DNA of 64,000 bases, taken from NCBI GenBank assembly GCA_963580455.1, contig OY756957.1, positions 7,321,001 to 7,385,000 on the forward strand. The letters are read 5' to 3'. The notes under the pieces are model-generated. The model had not been told where the DNA came from and searched no databases. It worked only from the letters and a program-made list of their open reading frames with translations. The position numbers were made by a program, and so were the translations under genes. Positions 45,012 through 57,096 of this stretch are shown piece by piece. The stretch is from Euonymus europaeus (Eukaryota; Streptophyta; Magnoliopsida; Celastrales; Celastraceae). Every line of letters starts with the position of its first letter. Position 1 is the first letter of the stretch.

Positions 45012-46505
45012 GTGTGCTTTTGGAAGGCGGTTTGGGAAGGTTTCATTTTTAACGAAACCTTGTTTGGTGGGAAGTTTCTCGAAACCTCAATGAAACCTCC
45101 CCAAACCTCTATCTCAAAGTAAAAAAGGAAGCCTCCAAATTGAGGGTTTAGGGAAGTTTTAATCTACAATAAAATTAAAAGGACAAAAAATACCCCTTGC
45201 CCAAATACAATTAAAATAAAAATATAATTAATTAAACAAAAATACTCCTATGTAAAAATGTCATTTTCCAAAATGAAATACAAGAAAGTTAAGGATATAC
45301 ACATAATTCATTCAATACAGTGTGCCTATTTACCAGATCTCAAACACAGGCCCATTCTCTTAGCTCGGCATGATTCGACCCTTTCTTTAAACTCGAGATA
45401 ACTTATGCCTGATCCCGCACCTCGAGATGATCAAAGCCATTCCTAGAACCTCAAGATGACCAGCGCCATTCCCGAACCTTGGGATTATCTGGGCTAAATT
45501 CCGGACCACAGGATGACCCGAGCCCGATACCAAACCAGGGATGAACCAGGCCTGATCCCGCAACTCACGATGACTTCCGCCATTCCTTGACCTCGATATT
45601 ATCTGAGCTAGATTCTGATCCTCGAGATGACCCAAGCCCGATCTTGCACCTCGAGATGACCCAAGCCCATTTTGGGACCCCTGGATAACCCAAGCAATTC
45701 CCGGACCCCAGGATTATCCGGGTAGATTCCGGGCGCAAGGATAACTCGAGCCCAATGACAAATCTGGAATGACCCGGGCCCATTCTCGGGTTATCCTTGG
45801 GCCCATATTTGGTATTATCCAAGCCCGATCCCAGACCTCAGGATGACCAAGGCCCAATCCCAAATCTGAAATGACCTGAGTTTGATTATGATCTTGGGAT
45901 GACCGGGTCCAATCCCGGACTCCAAGATGACTAGGGCCTGATCTCAGACCTTGGGATGACCCAATACCTATCACAGACTTCGAGATGTTCTGGGTCAGAT
46001 CCCAAACCTAGATGACTCGAGCCAGATCTTGACTTTGGGATGACCCGAGCCGATCCCGAACCTTGGGATGATTTAGGTTCGCTATTAGTCCTTGACATGT
46101 CCCGGACACAGGATAAATCTGGAACGATCCTAGATCTCAACATGACCCGAGGGTATTCTCGAGCCCTACCAATACCTTAGCACGATCCCATACCCCGGCA
46201 TTACTCGAGCTAGTTATCGAGCACTGACCTATGCAAGACCCAATCCCAAGTTACCTTCTCATTTGTGCACTTAAACTTAATACAAATCAATTAATAAACT
46301 TGAACTTAATACAAAAGCTTGTAAACATAAACAATTAATTTTAAGGGCATTTAAGTACTTTCAAATGTAAAAAAATCTTATGAAACTTATTTTTTGAAAC
46401 CATCTACCAAAAAAGGTTTCATGAAATCTTTTAAAACCTCATTGTTTGAAACTCTCTGAAACCCCACCTCTTCCGACCTCCCCAAACATCTTTCCAAACA
46501 CAGCC
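45012..46505. mobile_element. PIF/Harbinger-like non-autonomous element carrying a minisatellite
   Basis: TAA occurs at 45009-45011 and 46506-46508 as a 3 bp target duplication. The ends GTGTGCTTTTGGAAGG and CTTTCCAAACACAGCC are imperfect inverted repeats of the GGSTGTGTTTGG type seen in Tourist/Harbinger elements, and the similarity continues with AAACCTCCCCAAACC against GGTTTGGGAAGG for about 100 bp. No transposase. The other arm of the inverted duplication shows the empty site. Most of the interior is a GC-rich minisatellite. Confidence 0.85.
45395..46250. repeat. GC-rich minisatellite inside the Harbinger-like element
   Basis: About 30 degenerate units of roughly 27-32 bp built on GGGATGACCCGAGCC followed by CGATCCCGAACCT or similar (for example CCTCGAGATGACCCAAGCCC). 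It is strikingly richer in G+C than everything nearby. It gives open frames on the minus strand purely because of the repeat (SRSGSSHLG-like peptides), which I do not treat as genes. Confidence 0.85.
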
Positions 46506-46865
46506 TAAAACTCTAAGAAGCTATTGATTTGGCGAAGCCCAAGGATCGTGTGTCCAAAATTATGGGTCATATAGTGCCTGCACCTATTTTTAAAATTGAA
46601 CCATGTTGGCCTATTTAGTTAACTTATGGGCTAGCCGGAAACGATTAATTGACGTGTGAACCGTCCTTAAGCTTTTGATGTGTTCTCTTTTCTTTGACAT
46701 ATTAATTTGTTGCTATAATTAGACAAATTACTTGTGAATTGTGCTGAGGTCAAATCGTATGAACTCGGAAGGTACAAAGTTCAATTTTTATTAAGGGCAA
46801 TACTCTTGTGGTTAAATGTTAGGTTTTTGTCCCAATTTATTGTACTCTCATGTGAACAATTTATG

Positions 46866-47165
46866 TGCATATTGGACTAACAACCCGAGTTTAAACTCAT
46901 ATTGAATATCTATAGATGTCTTAATCTACAATTGTTGAAAATTCAAAAAGTTGATGTACCCACCTACAATTCTGCAAAATTAGAAAACTCTGAATGTCAA
47001 AAATCCTTGGACTTCCATAGCGGTACCTGTCAAAGAAGCTTAGAATGTCATATTGGTGATCAAAGTTATTTTAAGTAAAGCTAGAGTATGCAAAGATCGC
47101 AATATTCAAACTGCTACAAGAGTATCAATAGAAAGATGTTATTAAGTTTTTTTGTGTGTAGGTTT
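46866..47165. repeat. Dispersed repeat, copy 1 (pair with 62030-62323)
   Basis: Direct-orientation homology of about 300 bp to 62030-62323, sharing GAGTTTAAACTCAT, TCTACAATTGTTGAAAATTC, AAAAATCCTTGGAC, GGTACCTG and ATAGAAAGRTGTTATTA. Non-coding. It may be part of an LTR, but no terminus was identified. Confidence 0.7.
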
Positions 47166-49457
47166 ATCATTCTCTTCTATAAGAGAAGATAAGGGTATTT
47201 ATACTAAGATTTTAAGGCGATTGAGAAGGTAATGCATGTCATAAAAATGCAAGTTATAAAAGGAATAAATGATTGGTAGTTGGCGTATGTCAAGGATAGC
47301 TATATGATTTGGTTGAGGAAGGGAATATGCCTGAGACTACTACTCCATGTAAGTGAGTTGACATGATCAATTATAGGTCATGTCACTTTATGCATGTAAG
47401 GGTTCGAAGATAATATCAGATTGGTTGATAATTATGTCATCGTTGGCCTATAAGGGTCAAGGGATTGGGGCAGATGAGGATAGGTGATAAGGCAAAAAGA
47501 CGGGAAAAACAAATGATTGGATGGGATTGATTTTAATGACTATATGAATGTGTATGAGTAGTCAAAGTAAGTCTAGGTCAAGGGTTCATATCTAATACGG
47601 GCTATAGATCATACTCGTGGGTTACTAATAAATGGATGTAGTACCTCATTTTGATCTACCGAATTTATTTAGGGAAAGTAGGCCTCATGCCCACTACCAA
47701 AGGAAGGCTCAAGTATGTACAATAAGCCAAACAACCCAATAGTTCTCCCTCCTAAACCAAAAAGTAACATAAAGTACATAACATGGAAACAACAAAAATA
47801 ATGCAGCTAAAAAGGGAAGTTTGGCTAAAAGAGACGGGAAACAAAGAAAATTATAAGAAAGAAAGATAAAAAAAAAGGAGGATCCAGTCCTCACCAACAG
47901 AGAAGACTCTCTCAGGAGGAAGAGGCAACCCTAAGAAGAGGCAATATTGAAGAAAGAGATTATCATCTAAACTTTTGTAACCGATCTCACACAATTAAGA
48001 ACACACAAGCATAAGAAATCAACAAAATTGAAGAAAATTGAATGCAGTGATTTTTACGTGATTCGGCCAGAACATGCCTATTTCCACGGAGGAGGACCTG
48101 ATTCTTTTCACTATGAGAAAAACTGCATAGTCAGTGCAAAACTAAATATAGGGTTTATATGGTAAACCTAGTATTCCTCTTATACAATTACAAAAATTAC
48201 CCCCATATATAAAAAAAATCCCAGCTCAATTCTACAGTACCGCGGCGGTTGCTGCCCCCGCACCCCTACAACTCCTCGTCCCCCCCCCCCCCCCACGAAG
48301 CCTCATATTTACTTATGATATTTAATGTCCAATCCTTTAACACAATGAACAACATCATAATTCAACACAAAACCACTAGAGACCTATGTATGCTACTCGA
48401 CCTTAACTGGTATAGACTTGACACACACAAGGGAGGACACAGTTCCTGCTAAATACTATTTTTTTTTCTAAAAGCTGGAGGACCCAATGACTATTTTTCT
48501 AGGTTTTTTTCCATTAATCATTGCATATCACACATTTACCCCGATCTATCTAAAAAATACTTTTGTACTAAAATACTCACCCAAAAGATGGTGCAAAATC
48601 ATCATCATACATTCATATTGATCTTTGAGTATATTATTTGAATACCTACTTTCATATGAAATCCTTCATCTCTGAGTGGTCCAGATATATCTCTTATGAG
48701 TAAATTCCTACTAGTAATTACAGATATTTCCAGTGAGTAAATTCCTACGCACACTCACAAACATATCCTATGAAGTTATAAACATTCTCCATGAGTAAAT
48801 TTCTACTCTTAGTCACAAACATCCATACGAGTAAATTTCTACTCATAGTCACAGACATATTCTATGAGTAAATTACTACTCATAGTCAAAAATATATCTC
48901 ATGAGTGAATTTCTATTATTTTCATCAAGACATCTTATGAGTAAATTCCTACTCATATGCATTACACATCTCTACACACTTGTACATGCATGCACATTCA
49001 TTAATAAATCGTCAACTGTAGTACTGTAAATTCTTAATTTCATTCCTTTACATACAATATTTTTGGACACCAACATCCACACGTTGAAAAATACCAATGA
49101 GTATCTCAAAATCGCCCTTTGAGTGATTAATCATCCTTTATATACCCTCCACATTATTTTCATTTTTTAACACAAATACTATTTGCATTCATGTTATTTG
49201 AAAATCTATCGAAAATACTGACAAAACTAACTAGATGTACGTGTTGTAAATTTCCTCTTATAGAGCTAGATGAATCCAAGAGTAATTTAATAGAGCTTAA
49301 AATGAAGGGAAAATTGTTTATCTTGGGTGAGATTTTGTTATCCATTTAATGGATCTACACTCATATTGAAAGTGTTGAGATCAGCATACTCAAGAGTGAA
49401 AATGCATGAAAAGAGAGTTCAAAATGATGTATTGAACCCAAATGCCTAGTGGTACAA
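47166..49457. other. Spacer with simple and minisatellite repeats
   Basis: No gene was found. A 15-base C run lies at 48280-48294. A minisatellite of about 40 bp units (ATGAGTAAATTNCTACTCATAGTCACAAACAT-like) spans roughly 48670-48970. TTTTTACGTGATTCGGCCAG near 48050, followed by CCACGGAGGAGG, is a phrase I recognise from LTR or leader regions of plant elements, suggesting an unassigned relic at about 47950-48130. Confidence 0.5.
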
Positions 49458-50098
49458 TGTTGGAAACTCCAATATGTTAATGCATTATATATTGAATGTT
49501 CTCTTGTGGGTATGCCCATAGTAAACCTTTGTAACCTCTTTATAAATAAAAGACTCGCATGGTGCTGTGTTAGTTAACACAAAAGTACATAACCCTAGCC
49601 GCTTTCTATATAATTGCGAACATGGTATCAGAGACATGAGTGTTGCTATCATTGTTGCGCAAGTCGTTCATCCCTTCTAGTGTCATTCCTCGTTGAACTG
49701 ACTCATTGCCCACCAACTCTAAGCCTTTCACACATGTTCTTTCTCCATTTTCTTTGTCAACTTGCCTCCCATAACCACTGCCACCATTATCCCAGTCAAT
49801 TTGTTGGAGCTGCATTTTTGCTACTCTAGTTTAATCGTACGATTGGCAAATATGTTGTTCTGGTTTATAGACTTTGATTTGCTACTCTGGTGCTCTGGAG
49901 TTTTGTGCATTTATCTGCACACCTGTTCTATAATTCATTGGTCTTTGAATTTTCGGCTTTGCAAATCTGCTCTACCTTCTCATGTTTACTTTGATTGTGT
50001 TGTTTTCTTAATGGGACATGAGATTTGTGGTGATGTTCCACTATATTGAACTCTAATTTTCTATGATTTTTTCGGAGTGGTTATTTATATGCTGAGAT

Positions 50099-51711
50099 AT
50101 GTCAACTAGTAAGATTTCTCCTATATCTGGGTGCCGTTTGGTTGATCATTTGAACTAGCATAAATGCAAGAAAGTAACATATATGTTATACATGGATGAA
50201 ATTACAACCAAAACAACAATTTAACATGTAACATAAAGTTCAGTATTTTTTTGACAATTTGTGAAATGCTTGTTTTTGGAGCATTTGAAAAACCATTTAA
50301 CATTTAAGTTATGAAATGTCTTAAATACCCCAACTATTTTCGTTTAATGGCCAAAGTGCCCCTTCATTAAATATTTTAATTATTAAAAAGTGAAGTGTTT
50401 GTTTACATTCAAATTGTCTTCCAAATGTTAACTGTTAGTAGAAAATGTTAATTTTTATTATATTTAGATTTTATTATTATTTTTAAATGTTAGTATATTT
50501 GAACTGTGTTAAATGTTAGAAAAAATGTAAATATTTATTATATTTATGTTTATTATTTTTAAAAAAATGTTTATTAAAATAAATGTTAGAAATTTTTAAT
50601 ATTAATAAAAATATTTAAATGTTAGAAAAAATTGTTAATATTATTAAAAATTTTAAAAAATGTTCATATAAAAAATACATAATTGTTTTTATAAATATAT
50701 TAATCTCATTGTTTTTGAATTTCTGCTAATACCCCTGTATGTAATTACCCACAACATTTGGAATAACATTTATGTTATCAGAAAAATCGAACCAAAAACC
50801 CACAGCATTTGAAACAGCATATATGTCAGCATCTTAAACATCATATACGCTACCAACATATACGCTAAATTATATGTTTAAATCCAAATTGTCTTCCAAA
50901 TGGACCCCTGGTACTAATGACAATGAGTCTTGCAAGACTCCTAATTATGCTGGCCAACACACAAAAGTATTTTATTCCTCTATTTGATTAGTTAATGAAA
51001 AATTGGATCGCATCACAACCTATCCATTATGAAGAAAAAAAATGCTTTGGAAGCCGTTCAAGGCACGACATTGGATGAGCATTTATCTGATGATCCACCC
51101 TCTACTACTCATGTTGATTATAAGACATGGCCATGCATGATGTTAGGATTTTTAGCCAACTTATGAATTCCATGAATCGTTCAGTCAAGATGTTGTTCAC
51201 TAGTGCTAATACGGTGAAGGAATTATGGATTGCTCTTGAAGAAACTTACTCTTTTTCTCAACATTTATCCAGATTGTATGATGTGATAAGTGGCATATTT
51301 CAATCCAAGCAGGGTGATAAATTCCTGCAGGAGCATTGTGCTGCATTCAAGAGTTTGATGAATGAATTTGCTAGGTTGTTTCCTTTTACTAGTAGTGTGA
51401 GAAAATTTATGAGCAGCATACATATTGTTATTGTATGTTTCTTTGCCAATTTGAATCCTGATATAGAGAGTGCACGTGCTCAGATTTTGTCCGACCAAGA
51501 TATTCCTACCTTGTCTAAGACTTATTGCTGGCTAAGTCGCTCTATGCGATTTGATGATCCTTCTAGTTCGCTCCATACTAGTATTGAGCACTATACTCTC
51601 ATAGCTTTCTGGGAAGGTGTTCATGGTGGTTGTGGTCGTAGTGCTAGTGACCATGAGTCACACACTTTTCATAATTGTGAGGAGATTGGTCATATTCGTC
51701 CTCAATATTGA
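50099..51711 (+). pseudogene. Copia gag, interrupted by a MITE
   Basis: The ATG at 50099 opens MSTSKISPIS, then the MITE (50130-50907) intervenes and the frame resumes GTNDNESCKTPNYAG. After shifts near 50975-51130, an open frame (51127-51711) carries the UBN2-type gag core (KELWIALEETYSFSQHLSRL, then FLQEHCAAFKSLMNEF, LNPDIESARAQIL) and a zinc-knuckle-like CEEIGHIRPQY end in which the first knuckle Cys is changed. Gag forms the element's particle; here it is disabled. Confidence 0.8.
50130..50907. mobile_element. Tourist/Harbinger-like MITE in copia gag
   Basis: The ends GGTGCCGTTTGG and CCAAATGGACCC are inverted repeats matching 9 of 12 positions. CTG at 50127-50129 and 50908-50910 is a 3 bp target duplication, and its removal restores the gag codons ISGTN. 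The interior is AT-rich, with ATGTTAG...AATATTTA-type repeats, and non-coding. Harbinger elements prefer TAA/TTA targets, so the class is tentative. Confidence 0.65.
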
Positions 51712-51889
51712 AAATTGCATGGCAAACCAGTTTTTAATGCCATAGTGTCTGATTCTAGTTGTTCTTTTGGCTGACGAATTATGGAGATGAAAAATGGCGA
51801 GTATGCTCACTATACTCACATTAGCTTGAGGGTTCTGTTGATCTACCGGTAGCTACCTTTGCAAGTAATTCAGCAGCTTGTTTGGCCAC

Positions 51890-54262
51890 TAACTGCAACT
51901 AGGTACTTGATTCGGGATCAACCTATCACTTGACTAATTCTTTAGGTATGCTTTCTGATTATTTGGTGACTCCTGATCATTAGGCGATTACTTTTGCCAA
52001 TGGTTCTACACTAAAAGTGCATGGTTGTGGTTTTGCTAAATTATCTTGATCATTGGTTATTCGAGATGTTCTTTACACACTGCAAAATCCTTTCAATTTG
52101 TTATTTATTGGTCAAGTCACCAAGGATTTACAATGTTTAGTAACTTTATTTCCTACTCATTATGTCTTTTAGTATCTTATGACGACAAGGACTATCAGTA
52201 GAGGTTGATTCGCTGATTGTCTATATGTGTTGGAAGAGTGTTCTGCTACAATATATTTTGTTGTGAAAATGTTTCCCTTGGCAATTCACTCCAAATTAGG
52301 TCATCCATCTTTGTCTACCTTGCAGTGTTTATTTCCTATTTTTAGGTTTATAACTAAGTTTTCATGTGAGTCTTGTTATTTCGCTAAGAATACTCGTGTT
52401 AGTTATCCTAATCAACTCAACATTCACGAAAATGTTTTTTTTTTTTTTGCTTTAGTTCATTTGGATATTTGAGGCCCTTTTGTCATGCCTTCTGTTTTGG
52501 GATTTTGTTATTATGTGACATTTATTGATGATTTCTCTCTCATGGCACTTATCTTTATTTGATATACTCTCGTTCTAAATTGTTATTTCTATTTCAAAAT
52601 TTTGGGTTGGAAGTTCAAAATCAATTTCACACTAATGTTCAGATCCTTCATAGCGATAATGGTGGCAAATATATTTCTCAGTCTATGTTTGTTTATACCC
52701 CAGTAAAATGGTGACAGCTGCTTTAGATACAGCTCCTGCTTTATTTTTCCAGATGTAGGTTCCTAAATCCTTTTTGAGTGATGTTGTCTTACCTGTATGT
52801 TATCTCATCAATCATTTACCCTCTTGTGTTCTTGGTGGTAAAGCTCTTTTTTTTGTTTTATTTCCTTTACTTTTATGGGTCTTTGGCTATACTTCTTATG
52901 TTAGAGATGTTCGTCCTCAAAATACCAAACTGGATGCCCGTACATTTCACTATCTCTTTCTTGGCTACTTTAAAACCCAAAAGGGTTACCAATGTTCTTC
53001 TTGATAGTTAACCGATTTCTTGTTTAATCTAATGCTTCTTTTGAGGAATCTATTCCATTCCACTCTTTCCTGACTAGCCATCCTATTGAGTCTTCTCTTG
53101 ATCTGGTCGCTAGTGGTGATGTTTTTTTGATTTATAAAATTACTTCTAATCCACCTGTAGATTCCATGGACAATTTTCCAAAATCTGTAAATCCATTTCC
53201 ATCAATCCCTATTGAGCCAGTATCTTCATCTTCAGATCAAGTAAGTGCCCAACCACAGTTAGAAATTCCTATTGCTCGTCTTCATCCTTACCGTTCCTAC
53301 AGGGATCACCCTCTCTATACAATCTTTTTCATGGACTCTCTACTTCTTTACAAGCCTATATTTCTACACTTGATGATCATTCTGTTCCCTGAACGGTCCC
53401 TGAGGCTCTTGCTCACCCTGGGTGGTGTGCTGCTATGAAAGAGGAGATAAGTTCTCTTGAGCACAACTGTACATGGGATACGGTCTCTCTACCTCCCTTA
53501 AAAAAGCTATTGGGTGCAAATGGGTGTATATTGTGAAGTTGTATCCCGATGGCTCTTTGGCATGTCTAAAAGCTGGCCTTGTTGCTAAAGGCTATGCTCA
53601 GCTTATGGTCTTGATTACTTTGAGACTTTTTTCTCTTGTCACCAAAATGGCTTCCATTCGTTTGTTTATTTTCTTGGTAGCTACACGGCATTGGCCACTT
53701 TATTAGCTTCATGTCAAGAATGTATTCCTCTGTGGTGATTTAGAAGAAGTTTACATAAAATAACTTCCTGGCTTTCTTATTTAGAAGGTCTGGAAAGGTG
53801 TGCAAGTTACGAAAATCTTTATTCGATCTCAAACAGTCCATACGGTTAGGTTTGGGCCGTTTAGTATAGTTTTAATAGCCTTTGGTATGCAACAATCTAA
53901 AAAGGATCACACAGTCTTTCATCGTCTTACGTTCGTGAGTTGCATCCTATTGGCAGTCTATGTTGATAATACTGTGAGAATTGGTGATGATGTTGTTGGC
54001 ATCTTTACTCTAAAACAGTTTCTTCAATCCAAATTTTAGACTAAAGACGTGAATATTCTGAAGTATTTTTGGGCATTGAAGTAACTTGATGTTAGAAGGG
54101 CATATTCATTTCTCAGCAAAAATATTTTCTGGATTTGTTATAGGATGCAGAATTATTCCTAGCCAAGGGAGTTGAATCTCTCATGGATCCCAGTGTGAAG
54201 CTAACTCCGGATGATAGTGACTTATTTCCAAATCCTGATCGATATCGTCCCTTGATGGTCAG
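51890..54262 (+). pseudogene. Copia pol relic (protease, integrase, RT)
   Basis: Protease LDSGSTYHLTNS near 51908-51945. GAG-pre-integrase HSKLGHPSLSTLQ near 52287-52325 with CESCYFAKN. Integrase remnants including LHSDNGGKY near 52647-52675 and PARTFHYLFLGY-like sequence near 52930-52970. The RT starts near 53430 with AMKEEISSLEHN, then GCKWVYIVKLYPDGS, LVAKGYAQ and, near 53950, AVYVDNTVRIGDD, where YVDD has become YVDN and the second catalytic Asp is lost. Multiple stops and shifts. It ends inside the RT thumb region at about 54262. Confidence 0.8.
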
Positions 54263-56059
54263 ATGAATGCTTCAAACAAATTCTATGAATTTGTAATAAT
54301 TTCCAATTGGATTTGATTTGTTGGACTTGGACTTGAGACTTGATGTTGGTTTTTTTAATTTAAGAAAAAAAAACTAATTGACAATTGTGAGATATATTTA
54401 ACCAATTGAATTTTGAAAATTGGGTGATTATGTGCAGTGAAGTAACTTACGATAGTGGTGCAGTAGTCTACTTCAGTAGCATGCGTGGACTATAACTTCT
54501 TATTTAAAATCATGGGCTTTAATGATGGACTTTATGAAACATGTTACATGAGTTTGTGTTTTGTTGGATATCTTATTCCAACGTGATAAGTGTTCTTTTC
54601 TAATGGGTATGTACACATGCGATTATAGTGTGTTAGTGTTCTATTTGGAATTAAAGTGTTATGAGTTTCTTATTGGTTTAAATGTCTAGTTGTGCATGTC
54701 TATCATAACTCTCTTTGTAGTGTTTTGTTTTATCTCATATTCCTTTATAGGAGTTAAGAAGGAATTCTTATCATGGAATGACTCTTGTCCTATATAAAAT
54801 GCGAGACAACAATTGAAGAGTGACCGGAAGCAACGCTTAATTTCCAAAATATATGAGCTTCGGTCGTTGTTTTATTCTCTCTCATATTATTTTTATAGTG
54901 GTGAGATTATTCATGTAAATTGAGAGAGTTTAGTTTGAGAAAGAGAGTTTCCATATTTGTTGACTAACGATCTTGGTGAGAAACACCGAACTTTCACTTG
55001 AAGAACTTGGACTTTGAACTTCGAAAACTTGACTTAGGCTTGAGACTTGAAGAACTTGGACTTTACACTTTCGTGACTTGACTTAGACATGAGACTTGGA
55101 GGAATTCTAAGAATTCTAGATTTAGAGAACGTGGACCTCAAAGAAATTTGATAGTCTTTAGAAAATTTTATAAACTTTTTCTCCCTCTTGAGGAATTCTA
55201 AGAATTTTAGATTTAGAGAAATTAAACTTCAAAGAAATTTGAGAGACTTTAGAAGGTTTAATAAAAAAAATTTCTCTCTTTTCTTCCAAATGAGTTTGAT
55301 ATTTATAGGCAAAGGGAGAAGTGGAATTTACTTGACATGCTCTTGGCCTTAAATCCTTGACATTAAGGGTATTGTAAAGAAATCACTTAATTAGAGATTA
55401 TCTCTTAAATTTTATTTTATTTGATTTGATTTTATTTTATCTTAGATTTTATCCATTTAACCAACTAAATTTGATTTGGACTTCATAAATTACATTAATT
55501 TGATTTAGAGTTCATTTAAAGCCCATTAATTTTATTTAAATTGGGCTTTAATAATTTTTTAATTTCGACACTATAAATTTTAAAATTTAACTCGTGAATG
55601 TATTTAATTATTTTAAATTTTGAGTTGTTATATTTATAGTGTATATTATATCAAAAATATTATAAAATCTAACTTTTAGTAACCTAACTCAACCCAAGTC
55701 TACATGACACTCTATAAAAGTGGGCCATGTTGGATTTTTTCAAAAATCAGTTAAGCACATTTTCAAACTCGGCCCGTACAAATCTTTCTAATAAGTCACA
55801 TTGTCAATAGTTTTTATTGCGTTTTTTCAATTGAATTATTTTTAAAAACAATATAATTGTAATTCATATATATGATGTGTAAATTGTCTATTCGAGCTGA
55901 AATTTTATCACACTATAATAGTAGAATATATATATATATATTATTTTTTGCATTTTTATTAAAGTTATGTTGAGTACTCAAACCCGGTAAGGTTTAGTAG
56001 TTAGGATCATAGGGTTTAGTACTTGGGGCATTTAGGATTTTAGTATCGAATCCGAGTCT
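54263..56059. other. Spacer with short tandem duplications
   Basis: No gene was found. Near 54990-55095 GAAGAACTTGGACTTT...ACTTGACTTAG is repeated twice, and near 55100-55275 GAGGAATTCTAAGAATT...CAAAGAAATTTGA is repeated twice. Between 55800 and 55950 lies an AT-rich stretch with a TA run (55928-55942). The AACAATATAATTGTAATT phrase there resembles the dispersed repeat at 10.6 and 27.5 kb. Confidence 0.45.
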
Positions 56060-56752
56060 CAGAAATCGAGTTTATATATATGGTTTGACCTCATAGCGAT
56101 TCACAAGTAATTCCTCTAATGGTAGTAATAAATTAATTTGTCAAAGACGAGACCAAATCAAGAGGTTAAGGAAGGTTCACACATTAGTTAATGGGTTTTT
56201 CGGCTAGCCCATGAGCTAACTAAATAAGCCTAGATGGTTCGGTTTTAAAATAGGTTCAACTGTTCAAGCTCTATATGGCCCATACTTTTGGACAAACGAT
56301 TCTTGGGCTTCAGCAAGTTAGTAGCTTCTTAGAATTTAAGTATTTTATGTACTCAGAGTCCAAGAGTAGATATAATTTTAATTTTTTATTATTAATTTTT
56401 TAGGCTTATGTTAATTGTTCAAGGGATAAGCTTGTGTAGTGTCAGCTATCAAAAACAAATATTTGGATATTGCACTTCTAATTGACTCAGTAACGTATGG
56501 AGATTAACTATTGAGACACACACTATATATAGACGCATACCAGATAAAAAAATATATAATTTTCTTATAAATTTAATTGACTCATTAATTTTAACATATC
56601 TCAAATATGTCAATGTTTTTATGACATTAATTATCCAAAAAAAAATTGTTGTGGATTCAATTTTAAATAATAATTTAAAATTTTAAAAAATACTCTTTTA
56701 TTATGTTTCCATAAATAACAATATGCAAAAACTCCACCACTCCCTCTATAAA

Positions 56753-56765
56753 TAGCATCACATAG
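56753..56765 (+). promoter_or_regulatory. TATA box candidate of the MADS-tail-like ORF
   Basis: CTCTATAAATAGC about 75 bp before the ATG at 56839. Arm 1 has the degraded equivalent (CTCTATGAATAGC on the minus strand, near 44670-44682). The sequence matches the plant TATA consensus; activity is inferred only. Confidence 0.5.
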
Positions 56766-56838
56766 ATAGGGCAACCCTAACTCATTGGAAACCTTTTCAA
56801 CCCATTTCTTCTTTCCCTAACAGTAGGCCGAGATACTG

Positions 56839-57096
56839 ATGGATGCAGATGTTTTAACCCAGCAGAAGATAGAAAAAACCAAAAGGATGTTGGAGAAACA
56901 ACGTTTGGCTAATAGAGAGTTGGAGCTGACACAATTTATGTTCGAATGCCTTGCTGGAAAATCAACTGTGTCGAGTTTGAATAACAAAATGGATCTGAAT
57001 GACCTTACACAGGTTATTCAGAAGAAATTGGAAGAGATTGAAGATTATTTGGGGTCTCAAGACGATAGCAACTCGGTTGGCCCTTCTCCTCTCTAG
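56839..57096 (+). CDS. Small ORF resembling the C-terminal half of a type-I MADS protein
   Basis: 85 residues: MDADVLTQQKIEKTKRMLEK, then QRLANRELELTQFMFECLAG, KSTVSSLNNKMDLNDLTQVI, QKKLEEIEDYL and a Ser-rich end. It is Lys/Glu/Leu-rich and probably alpha-helical, with a coiled-coil character. The order 'RELELTQFMFECLAGK...LN...DLNDLTQVIQKKLEEIE' recalls the region after the MADS domain in M-gamma (AGL80-like) proteins, but there is no DNA-binding MADS domain here. Upstream lie CTCTATAAATAGC (56753-56765, a good TATA box about 75 bp before the ATG) and a pyrimidine-rich TTCTTCTTTCCCTAACAG that could be either leader or a 3' splice site. The paralogous copy in arm 1 keeps the frame with about 80% identity while the flanks have many indels, hinting at past coding constraint. 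It may be a truncated MADS pseudogene or a small protein. Confidence 0.45.
   Translation: MDADVLTQQKIEKTKRMLEKQRLANRELELTQFMFECLAGKSTVSSLNNKMDLNDLTQVIQKKLEEIEDYLGSQDDSNSVGPSPL

Larger units (their letters stand above)
42040..46775 (-). repeat. Inverted duplication, arm 1 (with two insertions)
   Basis: After removing two inserted elements (42389-43869 and 45012-46505), this arm is about 1.7 kb and aligns in reverse complement with 56060-57800 along its length. Shared landmarks include AGATCTCTTTTAGATCTC-like blocks, a GGGTCATTCAAGAC/GGATGACCCAAAAA segment, GCTAGCCCAT with ATTTTCATTTGGATATTTATTG, the MADS-tail-like ORF, its TATA region, and GAGGTCAAA at the far end. Many small indels show it is an old duplication. 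Confidence 0.88.
49458..54262 (+). mobile_element. 3'-truncated Ty1/copia element with short LTR
   Basis: A 165 bp 5' LTR (49458-49622) runs TGTTGGAAACTCC to GCGAACA and is followed by the primer site TGGTATCAGAG (49623-49633). Gag starts MSTSKISPIS at 50099 and is interrupted by a 778 bp MITE. Pol decays through protease, integrase and reverse transcriptase. Recognisable pol sequence ends near 54262 inside the RT region (NPDRYRPL); RNase H and a 3' LTR are absent, so the 3' side is deleted. Confidence 0.85.

Noticed and set aside
45387..46143. Overlapping open frames on the minus strand (82, 85, 86 and 70 residues)
   Set aside because: They arise from the GGGATGACCCGAGCC minisatellite; peptides are repetitive, no promoter or conserved domain.
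48280..48294. C15 run as a possible functional element
   Set aside because: A single homopolymer run, most likely slippage or assembly artefact.
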